Shown here in pieces: positions 17,186 through 25,767 of a DNA stretch of 64,000 nt (position 1 is its first letter; each line of letters begins with the position of its first letter). Location: assembly GCA_943846735.1 (NCBI GenBank), contig OX044364.1, positions 1,178,001-1,242,000 on the forward strand, written 5' to 3'. The position numbers were made by a program, and so were the translations under genes. The stretch is from CAJQLB01 sp905479065. Lineage in GTDB: Bacteria > Bacteroidota > Bacteroidia > Flavobacteriales > Flavobacteriaceae. Below the pieces are notes generated by a model. It ran no database searches. It was not told the DNA's origin and saw nothing but the letters and a program-made list of their open reading frames with translations.

Positions 17186-17829
17186 TGAATTTTTTACCCG
17201 ATGCACTTGATGAATATGTCATCAAGAACAGTCAAAAAGAGCCGAAATTATTAACTCAACTGCACAAGGAAACATACCAAAAAATATTACAACCACGTAT
17301 GGTAAGTGGTCACTATCAAGGTAGGTTACTCAGTATGATTTCTAAATTAATAAACCCTAAAACCATTCTAGAAATAGGAACATATACGGGATATTCAGCT
17401 TTATGTCTTGCCGAAGGCTTGCAAGACTGTGGAGAGCTACACACAATTGATATAAACGAAGAATTAGTTGATTTTCAGCGTAAATATTTTGACAAATCTG
17501 ACTATGGCAAATGTATTTACCAACATTTGGGTAATGCCTTAGAAATCATTCCGACATTGGAGCAAAACTTTGATTTGGTATTCATAGATGCCGATAAAAT
17601 CAATTACTCCAAATACTTTCACATGATAATTGAGAAGTTAAACTCAGGAGGAGTTTTAATTTCTGACAATGTTCTATGGAGTGGAAAAGTTTTAGAAAAA
17701 AACATTAAAAAAGAAGATCACACTACTATTTCAATTAATGCCTATAATCATTTGGTAAATACAGACAAAAGAATTGAAACTATCATGTTACCGATTCGAG
17801 ATGGGTTAACAATAAGCAGAAAAAAGTGA
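17185..17829 (+). CDS. Class I O-methyltransferase (catechol/caffeoyl-CoA type)
   Basis: A 214-residue SAM-dependent O-methyltransferase of the caffeoyl-CoA/catechol OMT family. The SAM motif is LEIGTYTGYSALCLAEG and the metal-binding acidic motif is VFIDADKINY, followed by LISDNVLWSGKV. These enzymes usually methylate a hydroxyl ortho to another polar group, using Mg2+. The ATG shares one base with the stop of ACMSD (TGATG), so the two are coupled. 3-hydroxyanthranilate and 3-hydroxykynurenine are plausible substrates by context only. Such genes are also widespread without pathway links. The stop is 1 nt from the convergent tatA stop. Confidence 0.9.
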   Translation: MNFLPDALDEYVIKNSQKEPKLLTQLHKETYQKILQPRMVSGHYQGRLLSMISKLINPKTILEIGTYTGYSALCLAEGLQDCGELHTIDINEELVDFQRKYFDKSDYGKCIYQHLGNALEIIPTLEQNFDLVFIDADKINYSKYFHMIIEKLNSGGVLISDNVLWSGKVLEKNIKKEDHTTISINAYNHLVNTDKRIETIMLPIRDGLTISRKK

Positions 17830-17830
17830 T

Positions 17831-18121
17831 TTAAAATTTTCTTTTAACTGATCCCGTAAAATCTTCCAAACCGTCTTTCACTTTTGTGATTTCTTCATTA
17901 ATACTACTCGTGACATCTGTATCAATCCCATGCTTAGTTGCATTATTAGAAATCTCTTGTTTAATATCATTTGTAGCATTTTTTAAGGTTCTCATACCCT
18001 TTCCTAAACCTCTTGCCATTTCAGGTATTTTATCTGCTCCAAACACCATTACGACAATGAAAAGAATCACTGCAATTTCTGCACCACTGATGAATAAAAA
18101 ATTAACTTGATAATTCACCAT
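17831..18121 (-). CDS. tatA: Twin-arginine translocase subunit TatA/MttA
   Basis: A small single-span subunit of the Tat pathway, which exports folded proteins across the cytoplasmic membrane. The 96-residue product has a short N-terminal tail, one membrane helix (about 13-28, GAEIAVILFIVVMVFG), the FGADKIPEMARGLGKGMR hinge and amphipathic helix, and a charged C-terminal tail. I take the ATG at 18121; an upstream GTG at 18136 lies before the promoter box at 18123-18130. Even the ATG begins 1 nt past that box, so the mRNA may be leaderless or use a nearby GTG. It is convergent with the O-methyltransferase, with a 1-nt gap. Confidence 0.93.
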   Translation of the reverse strand: MVNYQVNFLFISGAEIAVILFIVVMVFGADKIPEMARGLGKGMRTLKNATNDIKQEISNNATKHGIDTDVTSSINEEITKVKDGLEDFTGSVKRKF

Positions 18122-18122
18122 A

Positions 18123-18130
18123 CAAATATA
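18123..18130 (-). promoter_or_regulatory. -7 promoter box at the tatA start
   Basis: Minus-strand TATATTTG, a full consensus match, with its 3' base 1 nt from the tatA ATG. It implies transcription starting at or just inside the start codon. Confidence 0.5.
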
Positions 18131-18188
18131 CTGCACTTTTAATAAAATTATTAAAAAAAGCTTTTTTTAAAATTATAAATACGCTCAA

Positions 18189-20477
18189 TTAATTTTTATT
18201 CTTAAATCTTTCAAATTTACTTTGACTAATTTCCTTGGGCCATGAATTATTAGACGTATCAATATCAGCTGTCTCTAAATCAGGATCAATTGTAATAGAA
18301 ATAATTTCTTTATTCGTGGCAACAATTTTACTGACTTCACTATCATTAAATCTCCATATTTGCGCAGGGTAAGTTACCTTTTCTTTTGTTCCATCAGCAT
18401 AGGCATACTGAACAATAATTGGCATAACCAACCCTCCTGGCTTATCAAATGTAATGTTGTAAAAATATTTTGGGGTCTCAATGTTCTCACGCTCTTCAGG
18501 AGAAAAATTATCTATTAAATATTCCTTGAGTGTTGGCGCATTGTCGAGTGTAGTGCCATTTTTTATTTGTGCATCTAAATCCTCATTACCTTCTTCAACC
18601 AAAAACACCAATGACATATCATTAACATTCTGACCTCGTCTCATAGCTCTAATTTTCGCTTCTCGCCCGGGAGTTGACGTTACATACATTTTTTTGACAT
18701 CCTTAAGCCCTATATCAGTAACATCTGTTGTATAAAACCATCCACGCCAAAACCAATCTAAATCCATGGCTGAAGCATCTTCCATAGTCCTAAAAAAATC
18801 TTCTGGCGTGGGATGTTTAAATTTCCAACGATTTGCATATGTTTTAAATGAATAATCAAATAGCTCCCTCCCCATAATCGTTTCTCGCAAAATATTAAGG
18901 GCCGTGGCTGGTTTACCGTAAGCATTATTTCCAAATTGATAAGTATTAAGCCCTTTTGTCATAATTGGAGCTATAAAATCTTGATTACCGGACATATAAG
19001 AAATTATTTTTGATGCTGGGCCACGTCTCGATGGAAAGGAAGTATCCCCATCTGCAAGAGCATCAGGATACTTTTCTCCAAAATCACCTTGAGCTACATA
19101 TTGTACGAAAGTATTCAATCCCTCATCCATCCATGTCCATTGACGTTCATCACTATTAATGATCATTGGAAAAAAATTGTGCCCGACTTCGTGTATAATA
19201 ACACCCATCATACCATATCTTACTCGACGTGAAATAACGCCGTTTTTATCAGGTCGACCAAAATTATAGCATATCATAGGATATTCCATACCCATTGGTG
19301 CACTCACTGAAATCGCCTTGTGATATGGATAATCAAATGTCATTCTCGAGTATGAAATTAAGGTACTAGCAACCGTTTTTGTAGACCAATCACCCCATAA
19401 CGGGTTAGCTTCACTAGGATACATGGATACGGCCATAACATCCTTATCACCAATATTTACCGCCATCATATCCCAAATAAATTTTCGAGATGAAGCCCAT
19501 CCAAAATCTCGAACATTTTTTGCGTGTAATTTCCAAGTTTTAGTTTTATTAGATTTTGATTTTTCAGCCTCTAAAGCCTCTTGTTGAGAGACAATTACAA
19601 CAGGTTCATTATACGACGACTGTGCTTTTTTGTATTGCTCCATCATCTTTTTTGTAAATACCTCTTTCCTATTTACAAGCTCACCTGTTCCATCCAAAAT
19701 ATGATCTGCAGGAACAGTTATATCAACCTCAAAATCCCCAAACGGTAGTGCAAATTCATCACGACCAAAAAATTGTGCATTCTGCCATCCTTCAACATCG
19801 TTATAAACAGCCATCCTTGGATAAAATTGTGCCATGACATAAATCTTATTATCGGTATCGGCAAAATATTCATACCCAGAACGACCCCCTTCTTCAACAT
19901 GATTATTTATGTTGTACCACCATTGTATATCAAAAGAAAATTGATCCCCAGTTTTCATCGTATTTGGAAGTTCAATCCGCATCATTGTACCATTAATCAT
20001 ATACTCAAGACCTTTACCATTGACATCTAGTACTTTTTCGATATTAAAACCACGCTTGAATACATTTTTCATATATGTTTTAGCAAAAGCTGATGGTTTT
20101 AATGTCACACCACCCTTTTCTATTAAAGGAGACTTTGAATTGGGGGCCCTCATGTTTTGGTCTAATTGAACCCACAAAAACTTTAATTCATCTGGTGAGT
20201 TATTAGTGTAGGTTATGGTCTCATATCCTGACAAGCGACTGTTGGCATCATCTAATTCCAAACTCATTTTGTAATCAGCTTGCTGCTGGTAATATGCGGG
20301 TCCAGGAGCACCTGAACCAGTTCTAAACATATTTGGTGTCGCAAATTCATCGTAAAGTTCTTTGAACTTATTTTCATTTTTGTGACCAGAATATCGTTCT
20401 GGGTCATTGGGCTTTTGTGCTATTACCATAGCGGTTGAAAACAAAATAGGTAGGAAATAAAATTTTAAGCTTTTCAT
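18189..20477 (-). CDS. Secreted M1-family aminopeptidase
   Basis: A 762-residue zinc metallopeptidase of family M1, with a signal peptide (about 1-20). The zinc site is complete: His429-Glu430-x-x-His433 (HEVGH) and Glu452 eighteen residues later in WMDEGLNTF. M1 enzymes remove N-terminal residues from peptides. The GAMEN-type substrate loop is seen as the divergent SAPMGMEYP. The C-terminal part lacks an obvious T9SS sorting domain. It is the promoter-distal member of a minus-strand group with DUF6702 and two carboxypeptidase-regulatory-domain proteins, an association I recall as common in Flavobacteriia. Confidence 0.93.
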   Translation of the reverse strand: MKSLKFYFLPILFSTAMVIAQKPNDPERYSGHKNENKFKELYDEFATPNMFRTGSGAPGPAYYQQQADYKMSLELDDANSRLSGYETITYTNNSPDELKFLWVQLDQNMRAPNSKSPLIEKGGVTLKPSAFAKTYMKNVFKRGFNIEKVLDVNGKGLEYMINGTMMRIELPNTMKTGDQFSFDIQWWYNINNHVEEGGRSGYEYFADTDNKIYVMAQFYPRMAVYNDVEGWQNAQFFGRDEFALPFGDFEVDITVPADHILDGTGELVNRKEVFTKKMMEQYKKAQSSYNEPVVIVSQQEALEAEKSKSNKTKTWKLHAKNVRDFGWASSRKFIWDMMAVNIGDKDVMAVSMYPSEANPLWGDWSTKTVASTLISYSRMTFDYPYHKAISVSAPMGMEYPMICYNFGRPDKNGVISRRVRYGMMGVIIHEVGHNFFPMIINSDERQWTWMDEGLNTFVQYVAQGDFGEKYPDALADGDTSFPSRRGPASKIISYMSGNQDFIAPIMTKGLNTYQFGNNAYGKPATALNILRETIMGRELFDYSFKTYANRWKFKHPTPEDFFRTMEDASAMDLDWFWRGWFYTTDVTDIGLKDVKKMYVTSTPGREAKIRAMRRGQNVNDMSLVFLVEEGNEDLDAQIKNGTTLDNAPTLKEYLIDNFSPEERENIETPKYFYNITFDKPGGLVMPIIVQYAYADGTKEKVTYPAQIWRFNDSEVSKIVATNKEIISITIDPDLETADIDTSNNSWPKEISQSKFERFKNKN

Positions 20478-20518
20478 AGTTACTTACAGTTAATTTAATG
20501 CTGTTTTGAAAACAATTA

Positions 20519-21022
20519 TCATTTAAATGTAATTGTCGCTAAATTATTTTGTGGCGTTAAAACAAAACTATCGTTTTGGTTATTAATATTAGTTTTTATA
20601 ATATTTTGCTGTTGCTCAAACATCTCAAATAGAACATAATTTGAAGCTTCAAACTGAGATATGTTAGGGACATTTAAAATTTCAAGATAGCAAAAGATTA
20701 AATCGTCCTCATATTCTTTTCCAACAAATTTAAAATCAGTTGGTTGATTATTTATTTTAAACTGAACTTTTTTTGACAGATACAAATCAATGTAATTATC
20801 AATCTTTTTTTCGATTGTCTGAGTATTCAGAACAACCTTTTTATCATATCTTTCATGAATTAGTTTTTCTAAATCTTCAGTGAACATCTGTATAATAATT
20901 TGAACAGATTCTTTCTCCTGCACATACTCAACTTGTGTAATACTAACATAATATTTGTGTGGATAGGTAAAAGCACACGTCAGCATTAGAAAAAGCACTA
21001 ACAAAAGTTTTGAAAATTTCAT
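20519..21022 (-). CDS. DUF6702-family exported protein
   Basis: A 167-residue protein with a signal peptide (about 1-19) followed by HKYYVSITQVEY, a start characteristic of the DUF6702 family that usually sits upstream of an M1 peptidase in Flavobacteriia. The mature domain is beta-rich, ends near LTPQNNLATITFK, and has no membrane segment or catalytic motif that I can recognise. The gap of 41 nt to the M1 gene and the shared strand suggest co-transcription. It may be a periplasmic partner of the peptidase, but no function is established. Confidence 0.86.
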   Translation of the reverse strand: MKFSKLLLVLFLMLTCAFTYPHKYYVSITQVEYVQEKESVQIIIQMFTEDLEKLIHERYDKKVVLNTQTIEKKIDNYIDLYLSKKVQFKINNQPTDFKFVGKEYEDDLIFCYLEILNVPNISQFEASNYVLFEMFEQQQNIIKTNINNQNDSFVLTPQNNLATITFK

Positions 21023-21096
21023 GAGTAAAAACTTAATTTCGTGACTAAATTAATCATTTTTGTAAATAATTTATTGTCTCTAATCATAAAATTAAT

Positions 21097-21888
21097 CTAA
21101 AATTTCTTTTTTATATTCATGTATTGATTATACTTAATTATTAAGTAATTATAGATTTCAATATTACTTTTGTCTTTACATTTAATTTCAAAATTTTCAT
21201 CTTCAGAACAGAAATAAAAAAATTCTTCTCTTAAATTTTTACTCAAGGGATAATCTCTAAAAAATTCTATTGAAACACTTCGTTTGACGGTATTTAATAA
21301 AGCAATATTGGCTTCCTGCTTTACGCGTCGCTTTAACATTTTAGTTCGTCCAGAAATGGTATTAAGTAATTTGTGAACGTTTAAAACAAATCCAAATCCA
21401 ATGTATGGAATTAATTTACCGGCATCAGCCTCATGTAATCGCCGTTCACTTTGCGTCTTAGGCTTACCTGTATATCCTGGAATTCCAACATCATAAAAAT
21501 CAATTGGTTTTTTCATTTCATTATTTTTCAAATCATATTCCAAGTCACCTGAAAGAATCTTTCCCACTGTAATTTCAGGAAGATTATTTACCTGTTCTTC
21601 TAAAAAAACATTTATTGCCTGTTCCCTGAAAATTTTAGGAGTCACAATTATGGACATCAATTTGTATTGAACTGAAGAAAATACAATTGTATCATTGATT
21701 TTTGCTTGAACATCAAAAAAACCTGCTGTATTAGTCGTTGAAAATTTATTACTTGTTTTATTAATGACATGAATTCCTTCAACATCGGTACTCCCAAACA
21801 CCTGACCTTGGATAAGAACTGACTGCGAAATACATGTTGACGTACAAAAACCAACAAAAATAAATATCAAACATTTAATTTTTATCAT
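21097..21888 (-). CDS. Carboxypeptidase-regulatory-like domain protein (second of a pair)
   Basis: A 263-residue exported protein. A signal peptide (about 1-22) precedes a CarboxypepD_reg-type beta sandwich (about 24-105: ILIQGQVFGSTDVEGIHVINKTSN and the VNNLPEITVG end). The remaining part is helical and basic, with no recognised domain. There is no TonB-dependent barrel, unlike SusC proteins that carry the same N-terminal domain. Its start overlaps the end of the upstream gene by 14 nt, and the two share layout and the VN-x-LPE junction, so they look like a tandem duplication that diverged. Function unknown. Confidence 0.85.
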   Translation of the reverse strand: MIKIKCLIFIFVGFCTSTCISQSVLIQGQVFGSTDVEGIHVINKTSNKFSTTNTAGFFDVQAKINDTIVFSSVQYKLMSIIVTPKIFREQAINVFLEEQVNNLPEITVGKILSGDLEYDLKNNEMKKPIDFYDVGIPGYTGKPKTQSERRLHEADAGKLIPYIGFGFVLNVHKLLNTISGRTKMLKRRVKQEANIALLNTVKRSVSIEFFRDYPLSKNLREEFFYFCSEDENFEIKCKDKSNIEIYNYLIIKYNQYMNIKKKF

Positions 21889-22723
21889 TCTTATTTGCCT
21901 GAAATTCTTCTCTTCTTTTAACCAAAAAGTTTATAAACTGTAATTCTTGCTCATCTTTTAGTAAGGATATTTTGAGTCCATAATCTTCAACAAAGTATAT
22001 AAATTCAATGATATTTTTTTCTGAAATACTGAGCTTCTCTACTAAATATTTCATAGAATATTTTTCTAAAATGTCTCGGTCTGACGCCCATTCGCTGTCT
22101 TTATTTTTATTGACTGGGTTTAGAAATGACTGTGACAAAAGGTCTATTATCTTCAAAGCATCCGCTGTAAAGTACATCCGGTTATCTGGAATCGCCACAT
22201 TTCTAACCCCAGACAAATAATCGTCTGTAAAATTAAACTTATCAAGATTGTCCAAACCAAAATATAATACATCTAAATTTGGATTCACGGTTTTAATTCT
22301 TGCTATATCTGTTGATACATTGCCAGTAAGACCATATGGTAATATGACAACCTCCGGAAGTTTATTGACTTCCTCAACCAATACAGCTATTAAAGTTTGT
22401 GAATCCATGATATCTTGATTAATGGTAATCTCAAAATTTTGAAATTGTAAGGCTGATATAATGAGCTTATCATTTAACGCTGCACCAATCACAAATTGTC
22501 CTTTTTTGTCTGTCACAGTTCCTGTATTGGAAATAGCATTATAAACTGTAACACCTTCTAAGTCAAGTGAATTTACAATTATCGTCCCAGCGATATTTAC
22601 TCTCTCTAACTCTTGAGAATATATTTGAGTTATTTGAGTAAATAAAAACAACACCCAAAGAGTTTTATATCCATTAATGATTTTAATGAGATAAAGTGAT
22701 TTTAATTTTTTATTTAAATTCAT
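21875..22723 (-). CDS. Carboxypeptidase-regulatory-like domain protein (first of a pair)
   Basis: A 282-residue exported protein with an N-terminal hydrophobic signal (about 15-37) and a CarboxypepD_reg-type domain (about 42-125: NIAGTIIVNSLDLEGVTVYN, then VNKLPEVVILPYGLTG). A helical C-terminal half contains LSISEKNIIEFI. I prefer the ATG at 22723 to a TTG at 22738. A -7 box lies 56 nt upstream, so this gene probably heads the operon running through its paralogue to DUF6702 and the M1 peptidase. Function unknown; the domain often occurs in surface or envelope proteins of Bacteroidota. Confidence 0.85.
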   Translation of the reverse strand: MNLNKKLKSLYLIKIINGYKTLWVLFLFTQITQIYSQELERVNIAGTIIVNSLDLEGVTVYNAISNTGTVTDKKGQFVIGAALNDKLIISALQFQNFEITINQDIMDSQTLIAVLVEEVNKLPEVVILPYGLTGNVSTDIARIKTVNPNLDVLYFGLDNLDKFNFTDDYLSGVRNVAIPDNRMYFTADALKIIDLLSQSFLNPVNKNKDSEWASDRDILEKYSMKYLVEKLSISEKNIIEFIYFVEDYGLKISLLKDEQELQFINFLVKRREEFQANKNDKN

Positions 22724-22778
22724 ATATATTTTTATCAAAACACACTCATTTACGTTTATATTTATGACGTGATCAAAC

Positions 22779-22786
22779 CAAAGTTA
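22779..22786 (-). promoter_or_regulatory. -7 promoter box for the regulatory-domain/DUF6702/M1 group
   Basis: Minus-strand TAACTTTG matches TAnnTTTG and lies 56 nt upstream of the ATG at 22723. It is the only full match in the divergent gap. Confidence 0.5.
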
Positions 22787-22806
22787 ATTATTTAAAAATA
22801 ATTCAA

Positions 22807-23514
22807 TTGAAAAATATTATTGTAGCAAGCACCTCAACTCTCTTCGGAGGTGATTATCTTGAGTATTTGCTTGAAGATTTAGAGGAGCTTTATAAAGATG
22901 TCAATGACATCTTGTTTATTCCCTATGCGCGTCCTGACGGAATTTCACATGACCTATACACTGAGAAAGTAGGTGTTGCATTCAAACGTATAGGGAAATC
23001 TGTCAAGGGAATTCATGAATTCAAACATCCAAAGGAGGCTATCAAAAATTGCCATGCCATTTTTGTGGGTGGAGGAAACACTTTTGTATTAGTCAACGAA
23101 CTGCAAACGAATAATCTCATTGAACCAATTAAAACAGCTATTAGTACTGGCGTTCCTTATTTAGGCACAAGTGCAGGAAGTAATATCTGTGGTATCTCTA
23201 TGCAAACTACCAATGACATGCCGATAGTTTACCCAACGAGTTTTGACACACTGGGATTAATTCCATTTAATATTAATCCTCATTATTTAGATATTGATCC
23301 CAAAAACAAACATATGGGAGAGAGTAGAGAAACTCGAATTAAAGAGTTTCATCATTTTAACAATCAAACGGTTATTGGTCTACGTGAAGGTAGTTTCTTG
23401 CGAGTTAATGGTGATATTATTATGTTAAAAGGACCTCATTCGGCTCGTATTTTCAGGCCAGACAAAACTCCTTACGAATTAAAGACTAATCATATTTTGA
23501 AAGTCAGTAATTAA
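22807..23514 (+). CDS. pepE: Dipeptidase E (alpha-aspartyl dipeptidase)
   Basis: A cytoplasmic serine peptidase of family S51 that cleaves Asp-Xaa dipeptides. The 235-residue protein shows the nucleophile Ser122 in GTSAGSN, with Asp137 and His159 (NPHYLD) at the spacing known for the E. coli triad (120/135/157), plus the VGGGNTF block. Translation starts at TTG at 22807; no ATG lies upstream in frame, and MKNIIVASTS is the expected N-terminus. The gap to the divergent minus-strand gene is 83 nt. The next gene is 308 nt away, so pepE is probably monocistronic. Confidence 0.94.
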   Translation: MKNIIVASTSTLFGGDYLEYLLEDLEELYKDVNDILFIPYARPDGISHDLYTEKVGVAFKRIGKSVKGIHEFKHPKEAIKNCHAIFVGGGNTFVLVNELQTNNLIEPIKTAISTGVPYLGTSAGSNICGISMQTTNDMPIVYPTSFDTLGLIPFNINPHYLDIDPKNKHMGESRETRIKEFHHFNNQTVIGLREGSFLRVNGDIIMLKGPHSARIFRPDKTPYELKTNHILKVSN

Positions 23515-23822
23515 AGGTTTTAAGGAGAAAATTTAGTTCTTTAGCACATTTTTAAAAATCAATAATCCATACAGTGCAATTCGAGACAAGAACATTGAAA
23601 ACCTCGAAGCAAAATTTTAAAAGAAATTGAGTTACCTGTAATTTATAAGTTGTGAACAGGAATCTAATATTTAAATATGCATGGCAAATAGTCAATCTTG
23701 AAACTTGTAAATTAATGAATAATAAAAATCTATGACAGAAGGGCTCTGTAACAGAAGTATTACTAAATAATTCATTCCTAGATGCGATTTTTTGTTTTTA
23801 TATTTACACATAATTTTATTAC
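23515..23822. other. 308-bp intergenic region with possible coding debris
   Basis: No gene is supported here. A short open stretch near 23573-23619 reads like coding sequence (begins NPYSAIRDKNIENLE) but has no start and is followed by stops. Bases 23639-23664 closely resemble the last coding bases of rsmG near 44075-44096 (TAATTTATAAGTT, then GAACAGG). The 3' end contains the promoter region of gpmI, with TATATTTA at 23799-23806. The first part may be a decayed gene. Confidence 0.35.
23799..23806 (+). promoter_or_regulatory. Near-consensus -7 box for gpmI
   Basis: TATATTTA differs from TAnnTTTG only in the last base and ends 16 nt before the gpmI ATG. The same variant precedes map. Confidence 0.4.
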
Positions 23823-25340
23823 ATGAATAAAAAAGTAATTTTGATGATTTTAGATGGTTGGGGAACTTCTCCAGACCCTAAGGTCTCTGCAGTTGATAAT
23901 GCACATACACCCTACATAGATTCTTTATACAAAAAATATTCGCATGCAAGTTTGAGAACAGATGGTCTTAATGTGGGTTTACCAAAAGGGCAGATGGGAA
24001 ACAGCGAAGTTGGTCATATGAATTTAGGTGCAGGTAGAATCGTATATCAAGATCTTGTAAAAATTAATCTTGCCGTTCAAAATAAAACATTATTATCTCA
24101 AAAAGCTATATCGAATGCTTTTGAATATGCGAAAATAAACAACAAAAATGTTCACTTGTTGGGACTTGTAAGTGATGGTGGGGTACATTCGCATATAAAT
24201 CACTTGTTTGGACTCATTGATGCTGCAAATGAGTTCGGTATCGACAATCTATTTATTCACGGGTTTACGGATGGACGTGACGTTGATCCCAAATCAGGAT
24301 TAAACTTTATTTCACAACTTGAAAAATATTTAGATACTCGAACAGGAACACTGGCTTCAGTAACAGGACGATATTTTGCTATGGATAGAGATAACCGATG
24401 GGAACGCATAAAGATTGCTTATGACGCTCTTGTCAATGGCAATGGACAGCTTACACAACAGTTAGAGGCATCCATTCAAAATTGCTATGACAATGGCATA
24501 ACAGATGAATTTATAAAACCAATTATAAAAACAAATAAACATGGAACTCCTATCTCAAAAATCCAAGAAGATGATATCGTTATCTTTTTTAATTTCAGAA
24601 CAGATAGAGGAAGGCAATTAACACAAGCGCTAACGCAACAAAATTTTCACGAATATAATTTACACAAATTAAAATTACATTTTGTCACTTTTACCAATTA
24701 TGATGAAACCTTTCAAGGTATTGATGTGATTTTCAAAAAAGACAATCTTAAAGAGACTTTAGGAGAAGTTTTAGAACAACACAATAAAACACAAATTAGA
24801 ATTGCAGAAACAGAGAAATACCCACATGTTACTTTTTTCTTCTCAGGAGGCCGTGAAAAACCATTTATTGGTGAACAGAGAATTTTAAAAAACTCTCCAA
24901 AAGTAGCTACTTATGATCTTCAGCCGGAAATGAGTGCCTTCCAATTAAAAGATGCCTTAATTACTGAATTGAATAAAGGAGATGTTGATTTTGTTTGTCT
25001 CAATTTTGCAAACGGTGATATGGTTGGTCATACCGGTGTAATGAATGCAGCAATTAAAGCTTGTGAGGCCGTTGATATCTGCGTCAAAGAAACAATCGAA
25101 TCAGCTTTAAAAAATGATTACACAACACTTTTGATTGCCGATCACGGAAATTGCGAAACCATGATAAACCCTGACGGTTCTCCCCATACAGCGCACACAA
25201 CAAATCCTGTTCCAATTATTTTAGTTGATAAAGATTTACATCATATAAAAGACGGTGTGTTGGGTGATTTAGCTCCAACCATCTTAAAATTAATGGGCCT
25301 CAAAAAACCAAAAGTAATGACCCAAGACTCACTTATATAA
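23823..25340 (+). CDS. gpmI: 2,3-bisphosphoglycerate-independent phosphoglycerate mutase
   Basis: A two-manganese enzyme that interconverts 3- and 2-phosphoglycerate in glycolysis and gluconeogenesis. The 505-residue protein is of normal length. It has metal-binding Asp11 in MILDGWG, the phosphoserine nucleophile Ser61 in MGNSEVGHMNLGAGR, the HIHGFTDGRD-like HGFTDGRDVDP block, TGRYFAMDRD, and the C-terminal metal sites NFANGDMVGHTG and IADHGNCE. A 16-nt gap leads to the HAD gene, with which it is probably co-transcribed. Confidence 0.97.
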   Translation: MNKKVILMILDGWGTSPDPKVSAVDNAHTPYIDSLYKKYSHASLRTDGLNVGLPKGQMGNSEVGHMNLGAGRIVYQDLVKINLAVQNKTLLSQKAISNAFEYAKINNKNVHLLGLVSDGGVHSHINHLFGLIDAANEFGIDNLFIHGFTDGRDVDPKSGLNFISQLEKYLDTRTGTLASVTGRYFAMDRDNRWERIKIAYDALVNGNGQLTQQLEASIQNCYDNGITDEFIKPIIKTNKHGTPISKIQEDDIVIFFNFRTDRGRQLTQALTQQNFHEYNLHKLKLHFVTFTNYDETFQGIDVIFKKDNLKETLGEVLEQHNKTQIRIAETEKYPHVTFFFSGGREKPFIGEQRILKNSPKVATYDLQPEMSAFQLKDALITELNKGDVDFVCLNFANGDMVGHTGVMNAAIKACEAVDICVKETIESALKNDYTTLLIADHGNCETMINPDGSPHTAHTTNPVPIILVDKDLHHIKDGVLGDLAPTILKLMGLKKPKVMTQDSLI

Positions 25341-25356
25341 TAAATTTTTTAGTAAC

Positions 25357-25767
25357 ATGGATATTTACAATAGACTCACATTAGCCATTGACTTTGACGG
25401 AACCATCGTTGAAGATGCCTATCCAAAAATTGGTAAACCTCGGTTATTTGCATTTGAAACGCTGCAGAAACTTCAGCAAGATGGACACCGCTTGATATTA
25501 TGGACTTATCGTAACGGCGTTAAGCTGCAAGAAGCTGTCGAATTTTGCAAAAAAAATGGCATTGAATTCTATGCTGTAAACAATAGTTTTCCTGAAGAAA
25601 AGTTTGATTATACAAAAAGCAGAAAAATCAATGCTGACCTGTTTATTGATGACAGAAATATTGGAGGTATTTTAGGCTGGGGTGAGGTTTATCAGATGTT
25701 GACAAATGAAGAACCAAACATGAAAAATACGAGAAAAAAAGGATTCTTTGGCCTTTTTCAAAAATAA
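25357..25767 (+). CDS. HAD-superfamily hydrolase, BT0820-like
   Basis: A 136-residue small HAD protein with the phosphatase motif AIDFDGT (Asp12/Asp14), WTYRNG as the second motif region, and DLFIDDRNIGG as the acidic third motif. This set fits the compact phosphohydrolase group typified by Bacteroides BT0820. The substrate is unknown. It has no cap domain insertion, consistent with action on larger or protein-bound substrates, though that is inference. It follows gpmI by 16 nt, and its stop is immediately adjacent (0 nt) to the stop of the convergent CoA transferase. Confidence 0.85.
   Translation: MDIYNRLTLAIDFDGTIVEDAYPKIGKPRLFAFETLQKLQQDGHRLILWTYRNGVKLQEAVEFCKKNGIEFYAVNNSFPEEKFDYTKSRKINADLFIDDRNIGGILGWGEVYQMLTNEEPNMKNTRKKGFFGLFQK

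Noticed and set aside
8413..17829. Idea that the cluster is a 2-nitrobenzoate or aminophenol pathway
   Set aside because: The presence of kynureninase and kynurenine monooxygenase and the absence of nitroreductase or mutase genes make tryptophan/kynurenine the better reading.
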